Source: Stomoxys calcitrans
Taxonomy: Eukaryota; Arthropoda; Insecta; Diptera; Muscidae
Direction: 5' to 3'
NCBI RefSeq assembly: GCF_963082655.1
Contig: NC_081555.1
Coordinates: forward strand, 90,738,772-90,802,771
Length of the DNA stretch: 64,000 nt
Shown here one piece after another: positions 10,301 to 20,164 of the stretch (its first letter is position 1; every line of letters starts with the position of its first letter). The notes beneath the pieces were generated by a model. That model ran no database searches. It was not told where the DNA came from and worked only from the letters and a program-made list of their open reading frames with translations. The translations under genes and the position numbers were made by a program.

Positions 10301-13300
10301 AATTGTTCCACTATCATCTCTGTAACTTTGCATTTGTATGGCAACAACATAGGATGCTTTGCCTCATACAGCAATGCGCTATTTTCCAACCGGCCTCCTA
10401 CTCTTAAAATTCCCGAACTGTCCAGTATAGGACATAATGTGCGAATATGAGATGCTTCATGTACCTTACCTTTTGCCAGCATCTTCTCCAATTCGGCCGA
10501 AAAATATTCCTGTTGAACATCCCGTATTATTAGCCTGAGTGCTTCCTTTCTGTAATGTACAATAGACTTATGACCATTTTTCTTCGCAATATTAACAAAT
10601 TTCAAGACCATCGCCACTACGTTTTGCAGCACAGAAAACTTGTTTCTGTGATTAATGGTCTTCCACCAAACAATTCCTTCTTGAATAACGAGAATCTTCG
10701 CCGCTTTCTTAACATCAGGTACGTCCACAATCTGCTCAAACGTTGTCTCTTTCTCAACCAATTCCTTCAAAAAAACCGGACCTTCAAACCATAGTTCATT
10801 TTCCACGATCTGTCGTCCCAACAGCCCTCGAGATAACAAGTCCGCAGGATTTTCTTGAGACTTTACATGCCTCCATTGTGACAATTCTGTCATAGACTGT
10901 ATAAAAGACACCCTATTTGATACAAATATTTGCAATACTGCCGGATCCAATCTTAGCCAGTTCAAAACAATTGTCGAATCTGTGTAATAATAAACATCAG
11001 CAGATCCCACCATTACCTTTAAACTTTCCAGCACCGCCTTCATGAGCTCAACTAATAACACACCAGCACACAATTCCAAACGTGGCAGTGTTATCACCTT
11101 TATTGGTGCTACCCTTGACTTCGATGTCGCCAACTTACTACTTACATTGCCCTCGCTATCAATAGTTCGGACGTAGATAGCTGCACCATACGCTTTCATT
11201 GACGCATCGCTAAACCCGCATAGTTGAATTTTCATTGGTTTCACACAACATACATGCCTCGGCACCCTTACTTCATTAAGACATATCAAATTCTCCTTTA
11301 TCCTTACCCATCTTGCACATACATCGTTATCAATCACATCATCCCAATCGACTTTCAATTTCCACAAATCCTGCAGCAGTATTTTTGTCAACACCACAAC
11401 AGGACCAATCAGCCCCAATGGATCAAACAATCTTGAAATTTCACCCAAAATCGTCCTTTTCGTTACAGTTGTCATTTCTTCACGGTGATAGTTGAAGCTA
11501 AATACATCTCTTGATGGGCTCCAACTTATACCTAAAGCCTTTACACAATTAACCAGGCCCGATTCAAGTTTAAATGTTTTTTCCACATCCTTTTCATCGA
11601 CACTTTCCAATATTAGCTCGTGATTTGCGCACCACTTCCTCAAAGGCATTCCATACCGTTGTAAAATGAGTGCAATGTTGTCTCGAAATGCCTTAACAGA
11701 CTCAAGACAGTCTCCTCCTGTCATCAAGTCGTCTACATAAAAATCACATCCAATTGCTTCAGACTCCATCGGATATTCATCCTTATTCCACTTGGCAATT
11801 GTCTCCAAACATTTTACTGCCAAATATGGAGCTGCCGCAGTGCCATACGTAACCGTCTTGAGGACATATGTTCCAATAGGCTCGTTATCGTTCCAACGCC
11901 AAAATATCCGCTGAAACTTTGTATCACAGCCTTCTACCCAAATCTGTCGATACATTTTCTCAATATCAGCAGAGAACACATACCTATGCCTCCTAAATCT
12001 GAGCAAAATATTAAATAAATTCTCCTGCACCTTCGGACCTGTGTATAATACGTCATTCAGCGACACATTTGAAGTGGTTTTGCACGACGCATCAAATACC
12101 ACTCTCAACTTTGTAGTCGAACTTTCCGGGCGTAATACACAATGATGTGGCAAATAATATCCATCCTCCAATCTGGGCACCTCTGTCAACTTTTTCATAT
12201 GTCCCATGTCTAGATATGTCCGAAGAAACTCGTGGTACTGCGCTTTCAACGATTCTTGTTTCTCAAGCTTTCTCTCGAGAGCAAAAAATCGTCTCCTTGC
12301 AATTCCCGCCGAGCTTCCTAATTCACTACATCCCTTTTTCAATGGCAACTTCACTTGAAATTTTCCATCCGCTGCCAATTTAACGCTGTTGTCAAAAATT
12401 TCCTCACACTCCTTCTCGTCCACTGTTAACCTCCTCATTTGTGGAACCTCTTCTATCTCCCAAAACCTCCTCAGCACTTCATCACCTTTGTGAATCGTTG
12501 CCACAATTTTAGGGCTTGAATCTGAATGGTCCATTATTGCAGGGCCACTTACTACCCATCCTAACAAAGTTTCCTGCACTCTTATCCCACGCTTTTCACT
12601 GCGCAATTGACCACTTGCCAAAACATCAAAAAATATTTCCGCCCCTACTAACATATCAACACCCCTTGGAACATTATACTGGGGATCTGCCAGTAACACT
12701 TTCTGCGAAAATCTCTCCGTCCTAACCCTCGACTCCGGAACATTTGATAAAATATTCTTTATTACTAACGCATCCACACTAGCGCTATAATCTGACGTTC
12801 GCGATCGAAGATTGACTCCTACCTTTTCATCAATCACGGATTTATGACTCGCCAACCCTTCTATTTCCTTTCTGGTGCTTTCACCAGATAACTTCAATTT
12901 GTTCCTACATTCTTTGGTCATAAGACACACTTGTGACCCACTATCCAGCAGGATACGACAGTCTATCCACTGTCCATCTCCATTCTTCACCTGAACAACC
13001 GCCGTGGCCAATAATACACATGTATCATCTTTAACAATCTTGTCACTTACCACTGCGCTTTTCTGTCCAGTCTTCGCCCTATGAAGAAGTGAATGATGCT
13101 CACCGTTGCAACTTTTGCAATTGAACTTGGTGGTACATAACCTTTTGGTATGACCACTGCCCAAACATCTGGAACAAGCACCACTATCCATTACCCTGTC
13201 CCATCTCTCCTTGATTTCAAGGTTCCTAAATCTCGAGCATCTGTAGAGTGGATGCCACGTCAGACAACCAAGAACACATTTGTGTCCTTTAGTCGTCTGC

Positions 13301-14760
13301 TCCTTAGCATTCGGTATCTCTTCCCCTTGGAAATCACCCTTCCTCTGGGCACCATCCGATACCTTTATTCCCGAAGGATTTACCAACCCTTCTTCATTCC
13401 TTTGAATGAATTGTTGGCTTGCCTCCAAGGAATACTGCATCTGATTCAAAAATTCCATGAGACTATCCACTTTTGGAATCTCACGGGATTTTCCTAAGTG
13501 CTGCTCAAACTGGATCCTCAAATTCTCATCCAGTTTTCTCTGCAACACATAACACAAGAAAGCTTGATACATCTCTTGTGCATCAAGCTTTAGTGCGTTT
13601 AAACCCTGTAAACTTTCGTTTACAACCTCTACAAATCTCCTCACACTTTGTGAGTTAAAAAATACGCCAGGAGCATCCAATATGGACTTAAAATAGAGTG
13701 ATGTCGTCGCTCTATTATTTGAGTAGTGTTCACTCAACAAATTCCATGCCGTCTCAAAATTCTCATCCCTAACCGGCAATTTCGCAATTTTCCGCGCCGC
13801 TTCTCCCTTTATCTTCGACTTCAATACACACATCTTCTGTGTATTGGAGATCGGTTGCTCCATCACCAATTGTTCGAACAACTCCCTAAACGTCTCCCAC
13901 TCTACAAACTTTCCGGTAAATACAGGAATTTCTATAGAGGGCAACGTAAATGGAAGAGTTGTAGCCTTATTCTCTATTCCAGGAATGTCCGAGTAGGAAT
14001 CCCTCAAGCCATAGAAAACTTCCGTCAAGTCATCGTCCGGAAACTCTTCCATGTATTGCAAAAATACAGTCTCAGCTAGCCTGTACTTCTCCTTCACCAC
14101 ATCAGCAGAAACCCTTTTACTTTTCAACCCCTCAATCTTGGCCTCTAGCTCGTCCAAGACATATTGGAATTTCCGAATAAGACCAGTGCTCTTCCTTACA
14201 TCAGCAGGCCGTCCTAGTCGCATTTGGCTGATATGCCCAAATATATCATCCCGCCTTTCCTGGGTCTGTCTAGCACCCACGCCAAATGTGGGCAAGGAGA
14301 ACGCTCCAGCACCATCTGAGTCTTTCCTGGGTTCCATCATTCGAGTTTGCTCAGATGTGGGACTCAGGGACGCATCTTCTCCAACTTCCACCCCCTTCTG
14401 GCCCTTAGAATTGGATGGTTTACCGTCTCCTACCGCTTTCGGAGCGTTTGTCGCAAGCCTATTATCGATTCCCATGCCATCTCTGACCTGATAATATAAA
14501 ACCTCAAATTTCTTCATCGAATCCCGCACTCCGTCTACGAAATTTCCTGTGAAGTATGCGTCATTTTGCATCGTATGCGACGGCGGCCTGATTTCGTCAT
14601 CAGTGTTCTCAAACTCTTCGACTAACTGTTTGAAACACGCCCACATCGCCACCAACTCCGATTCTCTTATACCTGCACCCGCCTGACTCAATTTCGTGTA
14701 CAAGCCAGCAATATTTTGCCCTACAACACCCTGTCGCTCTATTCTGGCGCTAACACTCAT
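7393..14760 (-). CDS. BEL/Pao Gag-Pol-Env polyprotein, 2455 aa, single frame
   Basis: Domains in order: Gag with a DUF1759-like core (about 270-450); Cys/His zinc-binding region (about 495-560); aspartic protease with LLDSG (Asp606); reverse transcriptase with YVDD (1008-1011); RNase H with acidic residues near 1185, 1229, 1261 and 1307; integrase HHCC (His1488, His1493, Cys1523, Cys1526); DDE core (Asp1558, Asp1623, Glu1677) with GGLWE; and a DUF5641-like tail (about 1790-1850). From about 1895 an envelope-like part follows: a hydrophobic leader (1899-1912), a furin-type RSKR (2010-2013) with a hydrophobic glycine-containing segment behind it, and a C-terminal membrane anchor (2415-2434). 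This resembles errantivirus and baculovirus F proteins. No stop separates Pol from Env, which is unusual; a spliced env mRNA or proteolysis would be needed. Recognition of the family is firm; expression and infectivity are unknown. Confidence 0.95.
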   Translation of the reverse strand: MSVSARIERQGVVGQNIAGLYTKLSQAGAGIRESELVAMWACFKQLVEEFENTDDEIRPPSHTMQNDAYFTGNFVDGVRDSMKKFEVLYYQVRDGMGIDNRLATNAPKAVGDGKPSNSKGQKGVEVGEDASLSPTSEQTRMMEPRKDSDGAGAFSLPTFGVGARQTQERRDDIFGHISQMRLGRPADVRKSTGLIRKFQYVLDELEAKIEGLKSKRVSADVVKEKYRLAETVFLQYMEEFPDDDLTEVFYGLRDSYSDIPGIENKATTLPFTLPSIEIPVFTGKFVEWETFRELFEQLVMEQPISNTQKMCVLKSKIKGEAARKIAKLPVRDENFETAWNLLSEHYSNNRATTSLYFKSILDAPGVFFNSQSVRRFVEVVNESLQGLNALKLDAQEMYQAFLCYVLQRKLDENLRIQFEQHLGKSREIPKVDSLMEFLNQMQYSLEASQQFIQRNEEGLVNPSGIKVSDGAQRKGDFQGEEIPNAKEQTTKGHKCVLGCLTWHPLYRCSRFRNLEIKERWDRVMDSGACSRCLGSGHTKRLCTTKFNCKSCNGEHHSLLHRAKTGQKSAVVSDKIVKDDTCVLLATAVVQVKNGDGQWIDCRILLDSGSQVCLMTKECRNKLKLSGESTRKEIEGLASHKSVIDEKVGVNLRSRTSDYSASVDALVIKNILSNVPESRVRTERFSQKVLLADPQYNVPRGVDMLVGAEIFFDVLASGQLRSEKRGIRVQETLLGWVVSGPAIMDHSDSSPKIVATIHKGDEVLRRFWEIEEVPQMRRLTVDEKECEEIFDNSVKLAADGKFQVKLPLKKGCSELGSSAGIARRRFFALERKLEKQESLKAQYHEFLRTYLDMGHMKKLTEVPRLEDGYYLPHHCVLRPESSTTKLRVVFDASCKTTSNVSLNDVLYTGPKVQENLFNILLRFRRHRYVFSADIEKMYRQIWVEGCDTKFQRIFWRWNDNEPIGTYVLKTVTYGTAAAPYLAVKCLETIAKWNKDEYPMESEAIGCDFYVDDLMTGGDCLESVKAFRDNIALILQRYGMPLRKWCANHELILESVDEKDVEKTFKLESGLVNCVKALGISWSPSRDVFSFNYHREEMTTVTKRTILGEISRLFDPLGLIGPVVVLTKILLQDLWKLKVDWDDVIDNDVCARWVRIKENLICLNEVRVPRHVCCVKPMKIQLCGFSDASMKAYGAAIYVRTIDSEGNVSSKLATSKSRVAPIKVITLPRLELCAGVLLVELMKAVLESLKVMVGSADVYYYTDSTIVLNWLRLDPAVLQIFVSNRVSFIQSMTELSQWRHVKSQENPADLLSRGLLGRQIVENELWFEGPVFLKELVEKETTFEQIVDVPDVKKAAKILVIQEGIVWWKTINHRNKFSVLQNVVAMVLKFVNIAKKNGHKSIVHYRKEALRLIIRDVQQEYFSAELEKMLAKGKVHEASHIRTLCPILDSSGILRVGGRLENSALLYEAKHPMLLPYKCKVTEMIVEQLHREHLHVGPQGLLAIVRQQFWPLRGRLLAKKIVNRCYRCFRVEPRKIHQMMGNLPGDRVIRTRPFLNVGIDYLGPIEIHHKVRGKRIDKSYVCVFVCFATKAAHLEVASDLTSAAFIGALKRFVARRGCPTRIYCDNGTNFVGASNSLHEIYKLFAEKQHKEKIDEFCLQRDIEWINIPARSPHVGGLWEACVKSVKKHFHKAVEGIMTYEELCTLIAQIEAVLNSRPLTPLSEDPNDNSVLTPGHFLIGEAFTTIVDSSENKCYKGLRDHWRAVQENANAFWERWSMEYLSELNKRYKWNKPQSNMQPGTLVLLKEDNLPPLSWRRGRVIRTIIGSDGLCRMVDVRTSTGETKRSIQNVCPFPTENNEEIVGEDEATILNAAYNENKKPTICKRKGSVSPTLRRERIKNKNFIVCIINLLCLISPIRAKIDIIKFTEKSSIFFEEVSTVGLTKSSWDIVVHINISKYAASMTTINNAMSDYGVFVDKVLEKQQVFLRNELEEAYHQVQNRNELIMSSMPDRRSKRAALAFVGGIFHSLFGLMDEEHAEVLSEKIRNAAENQEYLLSLERNYTSIQDITSEVIKKQNEVIFDNIQKFKGSFDSLNARVNNLADREAIVRKATSLLATLEAFGEIQKNLITVMTNTKGSLLHELISVKKLKDEILRIRSTVNKRLRLPTERPMELSKLAHVTTRTTIGFILFNVRLPLINADLFTSYAIHAYPEMHDGLSVRIQPSNSYMLIDERKTMFYYISEENWAHCQKTEDMMICPQTHPLYNTRNTQSCEVQLFLKTRRVPTSCKVEIKAWANYWKQVQAPNTWIFSISTQMGAEAVCDNKRHAVIIEGQGLIKLQPNCHLETEETTLWAYDRYSSDADFMIPNINLTSFLPPLSHLKLDNEIAIYKLSDIPKATSILGWPTHLNIHHLAHYGFSVTTCIIIIVIIIAVIWILKKVCNMSSRYLPASIVLPRLR

Positions 14761-14958
14761 CTTATGTTTTCTTCTTTTTCTTTTGAATATTTCTCTTTGA
14801 AATATTTTTTTTTATTATTATCACTCTTGCTTTTTTTTCACTAAGTACCAACACAAAAAAAAATTTTCACGCTCCAAAACAAAACACTAAGATTTTTTTT
14901 TTTTTTTTTTTTAAGAATTTTTCATTTAAAAGCACTTTCTTTTTTTTCCGCGCGTTCG
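14761..14958 (-). other. 5' untranslated region of BEL/Pao element
   Basis: It contains long T/A homopolymer tracts between the primer-binding site and the start codon. I see no ORF. Confidence 0.7.
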
Positions 14959-14976
14959 TAAAACTTGGGGTCACCA
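14959..14976 (-). promoter_or_regulatory. Candidate tRNA primer-binding site
   Basis: Two bases inside the 5' LTR the minus strand begins TGGTGACCCCAAG, starting with the TGG that pairs with a tRNA CCA end. I have not identified the tRNA. Confidence 0.65.
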
Positions 14977-14978
14977 AA

Positions 14979-15415
14979 TGTTTAGCCGAGAAATTAGAGA
15001 AACGACCGTGTTGATTGGTGTCTTGAACAGAACTACTCTTTATTTCTTACAAAAACTATCTTAACACCTAATACATACTTAAACTTCTGTAAACTGTACA
15101 ATCTTAAATATCTAAGGACAACAAATACAACACACATTGATCCTATTTCCATCCACAGGATATTTACATAGTGAACTAGCTACCTGCCTTAGTTGAAACA
15201 CATGTACTCTTAATGATTAGAAAATCACTTACTGATAAACGATACACTTAATGATAAACAATACAAATGCTTACTTCTACATAAGTGTTCCAACATGTGC
15301 TCATTTTATGATCTAAGGTTTTATCATAGAAATTCCCTATCTCTGGGTATATATACTATGCACACATGTCTGTTATTTGTTGGCCTATCCTCAACCAAAC
15401 ATACTGAACTGTACA
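14979..15415 (-). repeat. 5' LTR of BEL/Pao element
   Basis: This 437-bp copy looks identical by eye to the LTR at 6797-7233. It is followed by the GTGAC target duplication. Confidence 0.95.
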
Positions 15416-16710
15416 GTGACTAAGCCCTAGTTATGATGATCGATCGATATGACAGCTATATCTTAAGCCCATTACAGGCGTATTTATTACCCGAGTTCGC
15501 TGAAATTCAGAATTGTGAGTTTTATTAGACCCGCCGATATCTGCACCAAAAATGGTCTAGATCGGACCATATTTGGGTTGGATGTCTGGAATCTTAAAGC
15601 TGCTCACTGTTTCAAATTTCAACAAAATCGGAGAATAAATGCGCTTTTTATGGTCTTTAGGCTCTAAATCTGAAGATTGGTCCCTATTGCAACTATATCT
15701 ATATATAGCCCGGTCTGGACTCTGTTCTGTTTCTCACTGTTAAAACTCGCCGATTCAAATTTCAGCGAAGTCGAGTAATAAATGCACCTGTTATAGGCCT
15801 AAAACCCAATATCGGCAGATCGGTCAATAGGCAGCTATTTCCAAATATGGTCCGATTTGGACCACTTTTGGGTCGGATATCGGCGGTGCTAATAAAACTC
15901 TTTGTTCTCAGTTTTAGCGAAATCGGGCAATAAATACGCTTGTTATAGGCTTAACACCATAAATCGCCAGATTGGTCTATATGGCAGCTATATGTAAAAA
16001 TGATCCAAAATACACCATATTCGGGTCGGATGTCGAGGCCTCTAGTGAAACTCACTGTTTTCAGCAGAATGCTCACCTTTTATGGTCTTTAGACCCTAAA
16101 GCTGAATATTGGTCTCTATGGCAGCTATGTCTAAATAAAGTTCGATCTGAACCATATGTTGGGAGTCTTGATACAACTCACTGTTCCAAATTCCAGCGAA
16201 TGGTCGGGTATTAAATGCGCTTCTTATAGGCTTAAGACCTTTTATCGGCAGATTGATCTGTATGGCAGCTATATCTAAATATGTTCCGATCAGGACCATT
16301 TTTGGTTCGGATATCGGTGTGCCCAATAAAACTCACTGATCTGAGTTTCAGCGAAATCGGTTCATAAATATCCCTGTTATAGGTTTAAGACCCTAAATCG
16401 CCAGATCGGTCTATATGGCAGCTGTATCCAAATAAAGTCCGCTTTGGCCCATTCAAGAACATAACCTGCGTATAGAAAAAAATACGAGTTTCTGCAAAAT
16501 TTCAACTCAATATCTCAATTTTTAACGACTGTAGCGTGATAACAACTGACGCACTCATGGATCGACAGACACACGGACATCATTAAATCTTCTTAGAATT
16601 TTACAACGATACGAAAAATATGTTGGATTGGAAAGGGATATTTCGATGTGTTACAAACTGGATGACTAAAGGAATATACCCCCTATTCTATGATGGTGGG
16701 TATAAAAACT
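15416..16710 (-). repeat. 153-bp-period repeat, subfamily 1, main part
   Basis: Repeated gatcggtctatatggcagctatat...aataaatgcgctttttatgg units lead to a GACAGACACACGGACA run and a GGTGGGTATAAAAA end. It continues the remnant at 6688-6796 and was interrupted by the BEL insertion. Confidence 0.8.
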
Positions 16711-16800
16711 AAAAGTCGAAAGTCCGAAACAAGACAAGATATTGTAAACCTCGAGCGGACTATTTTTTAAGGATTTTTGAGCACTATTCAGCAAAACATA

Positions 16801-17039
16801 CGACCACAAGTGAAGATTTGACATCCCCAATAAATTTTCGTAATACCAAGGTGATGAAATTTAGGGCCCCGCCAAAAGGCGCCCGGACAACCTAGGCGTT
16901 GCACACGAACTCATTGACACCTCAGATCTAAATTCGACCTGAAAATTCGATCACAAGTGAAGATTTGACATCCCCAACAAATTTTTGTAATATCAAGGTA
17001 ATCAAATTTAGCGGCCTGCCAAAAGGCGCACGGACAACC
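16801..17039. repeat. Two-copy direct repeat, 147-bp spacing, unknown origin
   Basis: CGAYCACAAGTGAAGATTTG begins near-identical ~92-bp blocks at 16801 and 16948. Both end GCGCMCGGACAACCT. No ORF runs through them, and they are unlike the other repeats here. Confidence 0.75.
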
Positions 17040-17106
17040 TTGCACACTCAGATCTAACAATTCAAAATTTCACAGAGATATCTCTACCATTTCTCACACG
17101 GCATTT

Positions 17107-18304
17107 TTATACCCTCCACCATAAGATGGGGGGTATACTAATTTCGTCATTCTGATTGTAACTACTCGAAATATTCGTCTGAGACCCCATAAAGTATATA
17201 TATTCTTGATCGTCGTGAAATTTTATGTCGAACTAGCCATGTCCGTCCGTCTGTCCGTCCGTCCGTCTGTCTGTCGAAAGCACGCTAACTTCCGAAGGAG
17301 TAAAGCTAGCCGCTTGAAATTTTGCACAAATACTTCTTATTAGTGTAGGTCGGTTGGTATTGTAAATGGGCCATATCGGTCCATGTTTTGATATAGCTGC
17401 CATATAAACCGATCTGGGGTCTTGACTTCTTGAGCCTCTAGAGTGCGCAATTCTTATCCGATTGGGATGAAACTTAGCACGACGTGTTTTGTTATGATAT
17501 CCAACAACTGTGCCAAGTATGGTTCAAATCGGTTCATAACCTGATATAGCTGCTATATAAACCGATCTGGGGTCTTGACTTCTTGAGCCTCTAGAGTGCG
17601 CAATTCTTATCCGATTGGAATAAAATGTTGCACGACGTGTTTTGTTACGATATCCAACAACTGTGCCAAGTATGGTTCAAATCGGTCCATAACCTTATAT
17701 AGCTGTCATATAAACCGATCTTGGGTCTTGACTTCTTGAGCCTCTAGAGGGCGCAATTCTTATCCAATTTGAATGAATTTTGGCACGTAGCATTTTGTTA
17801 TGATATCCAACAACTGTGCCAAATATGGTTCAAATCGGTTCATAACCTGATATAGCTGCCATATAAACCGATCTGGGATCTTGACTTCTTGAGCCTCTAG
17901 AGGTCGCAATTATTATCCGATTTGAATGAATTTTGACACGTAGTATTTTGTTATGATATCCAACAACTGTGCAAAGTATGGTTCAAATCGGTTCATAACC
18001 TGATATAGCTGTCATATAAACAGATCTGGGGACTTGACTCGATCTCTCTATTTTGCTTTTTGAGCTCACAAAGAGCGCAATTCTTATTCGAATTGGCTGA
18101 CATTTTACACAGGTCTCCAACTTATAATTTAATTGTGGTCCAAACCGGAGCATATCTTGATATCGCTCTAATAGCAAAGCAAATCTTTTCTTATATCCTG
18201 TTTTGCCTTAGAAGAGATGCCGGGAAAAGAACTCGACAAATGCGATCCATGGTGGAGGGTATATAATATTCGACCCGGCCGAACTTAGCACGCTTTTACT
18301 TGTT
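17107..18304 (+). repeat. Complete 153-bp-period repeat element, subfamily 2 (mini-me-like)
   Basis: It starts TTTTTATACCCTCCACCATA, then a core with a TA run and the (GTCY)n block at about 17236-17274. Five units follow, with gatatagctg at 17390, 17543, 17696, 17849 and 18002, each 153 bp apart. The end is GGTGGAGGGTATATAATATT, a GC-rich palindrome, and CTTAGCACGCTTTTACTTG. It is the clearest full copy in the window. Confidence 0.85.
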
Positions 18305-18309
18305 TTACT

Positions 18310-19060
18310 ATTGTAGTTTTTGTTTTTTTTTTTTTCTATACCACAGAAGACGCGCCAACTCTACGTCGTAATTTTTGCCATGTCCTACACTGTTGTTGTA
18401 GCAGTGTGTTGAAAACTTCATCGGGCCAATCCGATACGTACAACTGGCTGCCATGGGATTGATATCGTATACTATAATGCCGAAAGCCATAATGTTCATC
18501 TTTTTGGAACCCCTCAGCATTAGCATCGTTTTATGGAGATGCGGATAAAACGATCCACTAAGTCTTTCGTCGTCCTTTCCGTGGCCTTGCTTCAACCAAG
18601 TTTATCGATGGCAGTTCTGTGACCCTTTCAGCCAAGTCATCTTCCCTCGCATTCCCGTTTACTCCGTTATGGACTGGCACAAAGATTATGCAGATTTCGG
18701 CATACTCATAAAAGGCGTTGATTCACTTCTTGCACTTCATGATCGTTCATTGCCTTGGTTGCAAATGTCCTTGAGGCCAACTTATTGTCCGTAAAGAAGT
18801 TCACACTCAACGTGCTCATGTTGACTCTGTACTATCTCACGCGTTACGTAACCATCCTGATTTCTGCCTTTAAAATCGTGTAATGGTCAAGCAGCCGGAA
18901 GTCAAACTCGGTCTCGAGGTCCTCAATGTAGCAAAGACTTGTTCTCCCCTCTAGCATTGAGCTACCGTCTAGCGTGAACAATCAAATGGCAATACCAGTC
19001 AGAGTTCAGTCAATCCAACACTACGACGCTGGCACTGGAGCTTCGTACTCGAACTCAAGT
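18310..19060 (-). pseudogene. Decayed LINE fragment with RNase H region
   Basis: Minus-strand pieces resemble LINE RNase H sequence (LDGSSMLEG, LDHYTILKAEI, VNFFTDNKLASRTFAT) followed by a C-terminal region. Stops and frameshifts are frequent. A short SINE-like copy is inserted at 18385-18467. Confidence 0.6.
18385..18467 (-). mobile_element. SINE-like short element with (CAA)n tail
   Basis: On the minus strand it runs from CAATCCCATGGCAGCC to ACACACTGCTACAACAACA. The head matches the 5' end of the LINE at 1-1130 and the element at 22098-22213. Confidence 0.55.
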
Positions 19061-20164
19061 GCTGTCACAGTTATCCAATTTGAAACCTTTTCCAAACCGT
19101 GCGGAGTTTCCGTGCTACTACTCCCAACGGATGTCTCTCCTGGTGGTGGATAGGGGAAAGCTCATCAGATATGATGGGTACCGCAGAAACAATATATACA
19201 GGTCCATGCAATAGGGTCGGTAGCGGATGAGCCAAAAAAATTGGCAAAATGTCGCGCTCGCATGTTTTCAGAAGATTTACCATCCAGAAAGCCCCGTCTA
19301 GAGGATCGCTGGCAGGATGGCCAATCCGCCATCCATCTAAAAATCTCGATAACAGAAACACCAACAAGAAACAATGGAACCGACAACCCCCCGAAGACAA
19401 CCTACGGATTCCGAATACGATGTATGATTGGAACATGAAATGTCAGATCTCTCTCAGAATCTTCGAAGGATTTATTTGGGCCTCATATTAATCATAGTTA
19501 AAATATCAGCAAGTTTGGATAATATCTAATTTTTAAGAACAGTGTTGTCTTATATCTATGAAAACAAAAACATTCATTTATGTCTTTTCACTCGTCATTT
19601 ATCCAATAACAGATATTCTTTTCTTTGCAGGTAAATATCTACAAACATTTATTTATAAATGTCTAATTTTGGATTAATGGTGAGTAATGATGAAACATAG
19701 TCTTTTTATAGAAACTTTTAGCCGAATTTATATTTTTGTTAAATTGCATTGTCTTATTTTAAGAGTTTACTCAACTGTCTAGTGCAAAGTTTTGCTGTTC
19801 AAGATTTCTAGCTATGGTGAAAAAAGTGTCAACATATTCTACTGTTGCCAATCGAGTTGTTCAAGTTTCTTCTGCTTCCCACTGCAACACAAAGTAGATG
19901 TTCTGTATTTTCCTTTTCCCCCACGTGCTCACAGCTGGTGCAGAAATCGTTACTTGCAGCCTTCAGCCTAGACAGTCATCTGTTTAGACCTCTTTGGGTT
20001 TAGATTGGGCCACATGGTGTCTTCACAGTTGCCTTTCGTAACCATCTATCATGTGTTGTACTTCGGGTCTTATCTTGAAGAACAAGTGTATATGCAGCTA
20101 GAGAAATACTCACATATTTCAGTTCCCCTGGGCTGTGTAAGGTATAGGATGGCTGACACGAGGT
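19061..20164. other. No recognisable gene
   Basis: Short open frames on both strands around 19071-19491 show no family motif. The rest is AT-rich, without repeats I can match in the window. Confidence 0.4.

Larger units (their letters stand above)
6797..15415 (-). mobile_element. Full-length BEL/Pao LTR retroelement with envelope gene
   Basis: The element is 8,619 bp. Two 437-bp LTRs (TGT...ACA) flank it, and GTGAC target duplications lie at 6792-6796 and 15416-15420. The LTRs look identical by eye, which indicates recent insertion. Inside are a candidate primer-binding site, one very long ORF, and a polypurine tract in the order expected for minus-strand orientation. It inserted into a subfamily-1 repeat. 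All required parts appear intact. Confidence 0.95.

Noticed and set aside
7768..14491. Many plus-strand open frames opposite the BEL/Pao polyprotein
   Set aside because: They are antisense shadows of a continuous 2455-codon frame with full domain content.
1131..18304. Regularly spaced repeats resembling an array such as CRISPR
   Set aside because: The units are 153 bp with no short-repeat/unique-spacer structure, and the genome is eukaryotic; they are transposon-internal tandem repeats.
19071..19491. Overlapping open frames of 73-121 codons on both strands
   Set aside because: No domain, signal or paralogue is visible, and the region is flanked by LINE debris; I could not support a gene.
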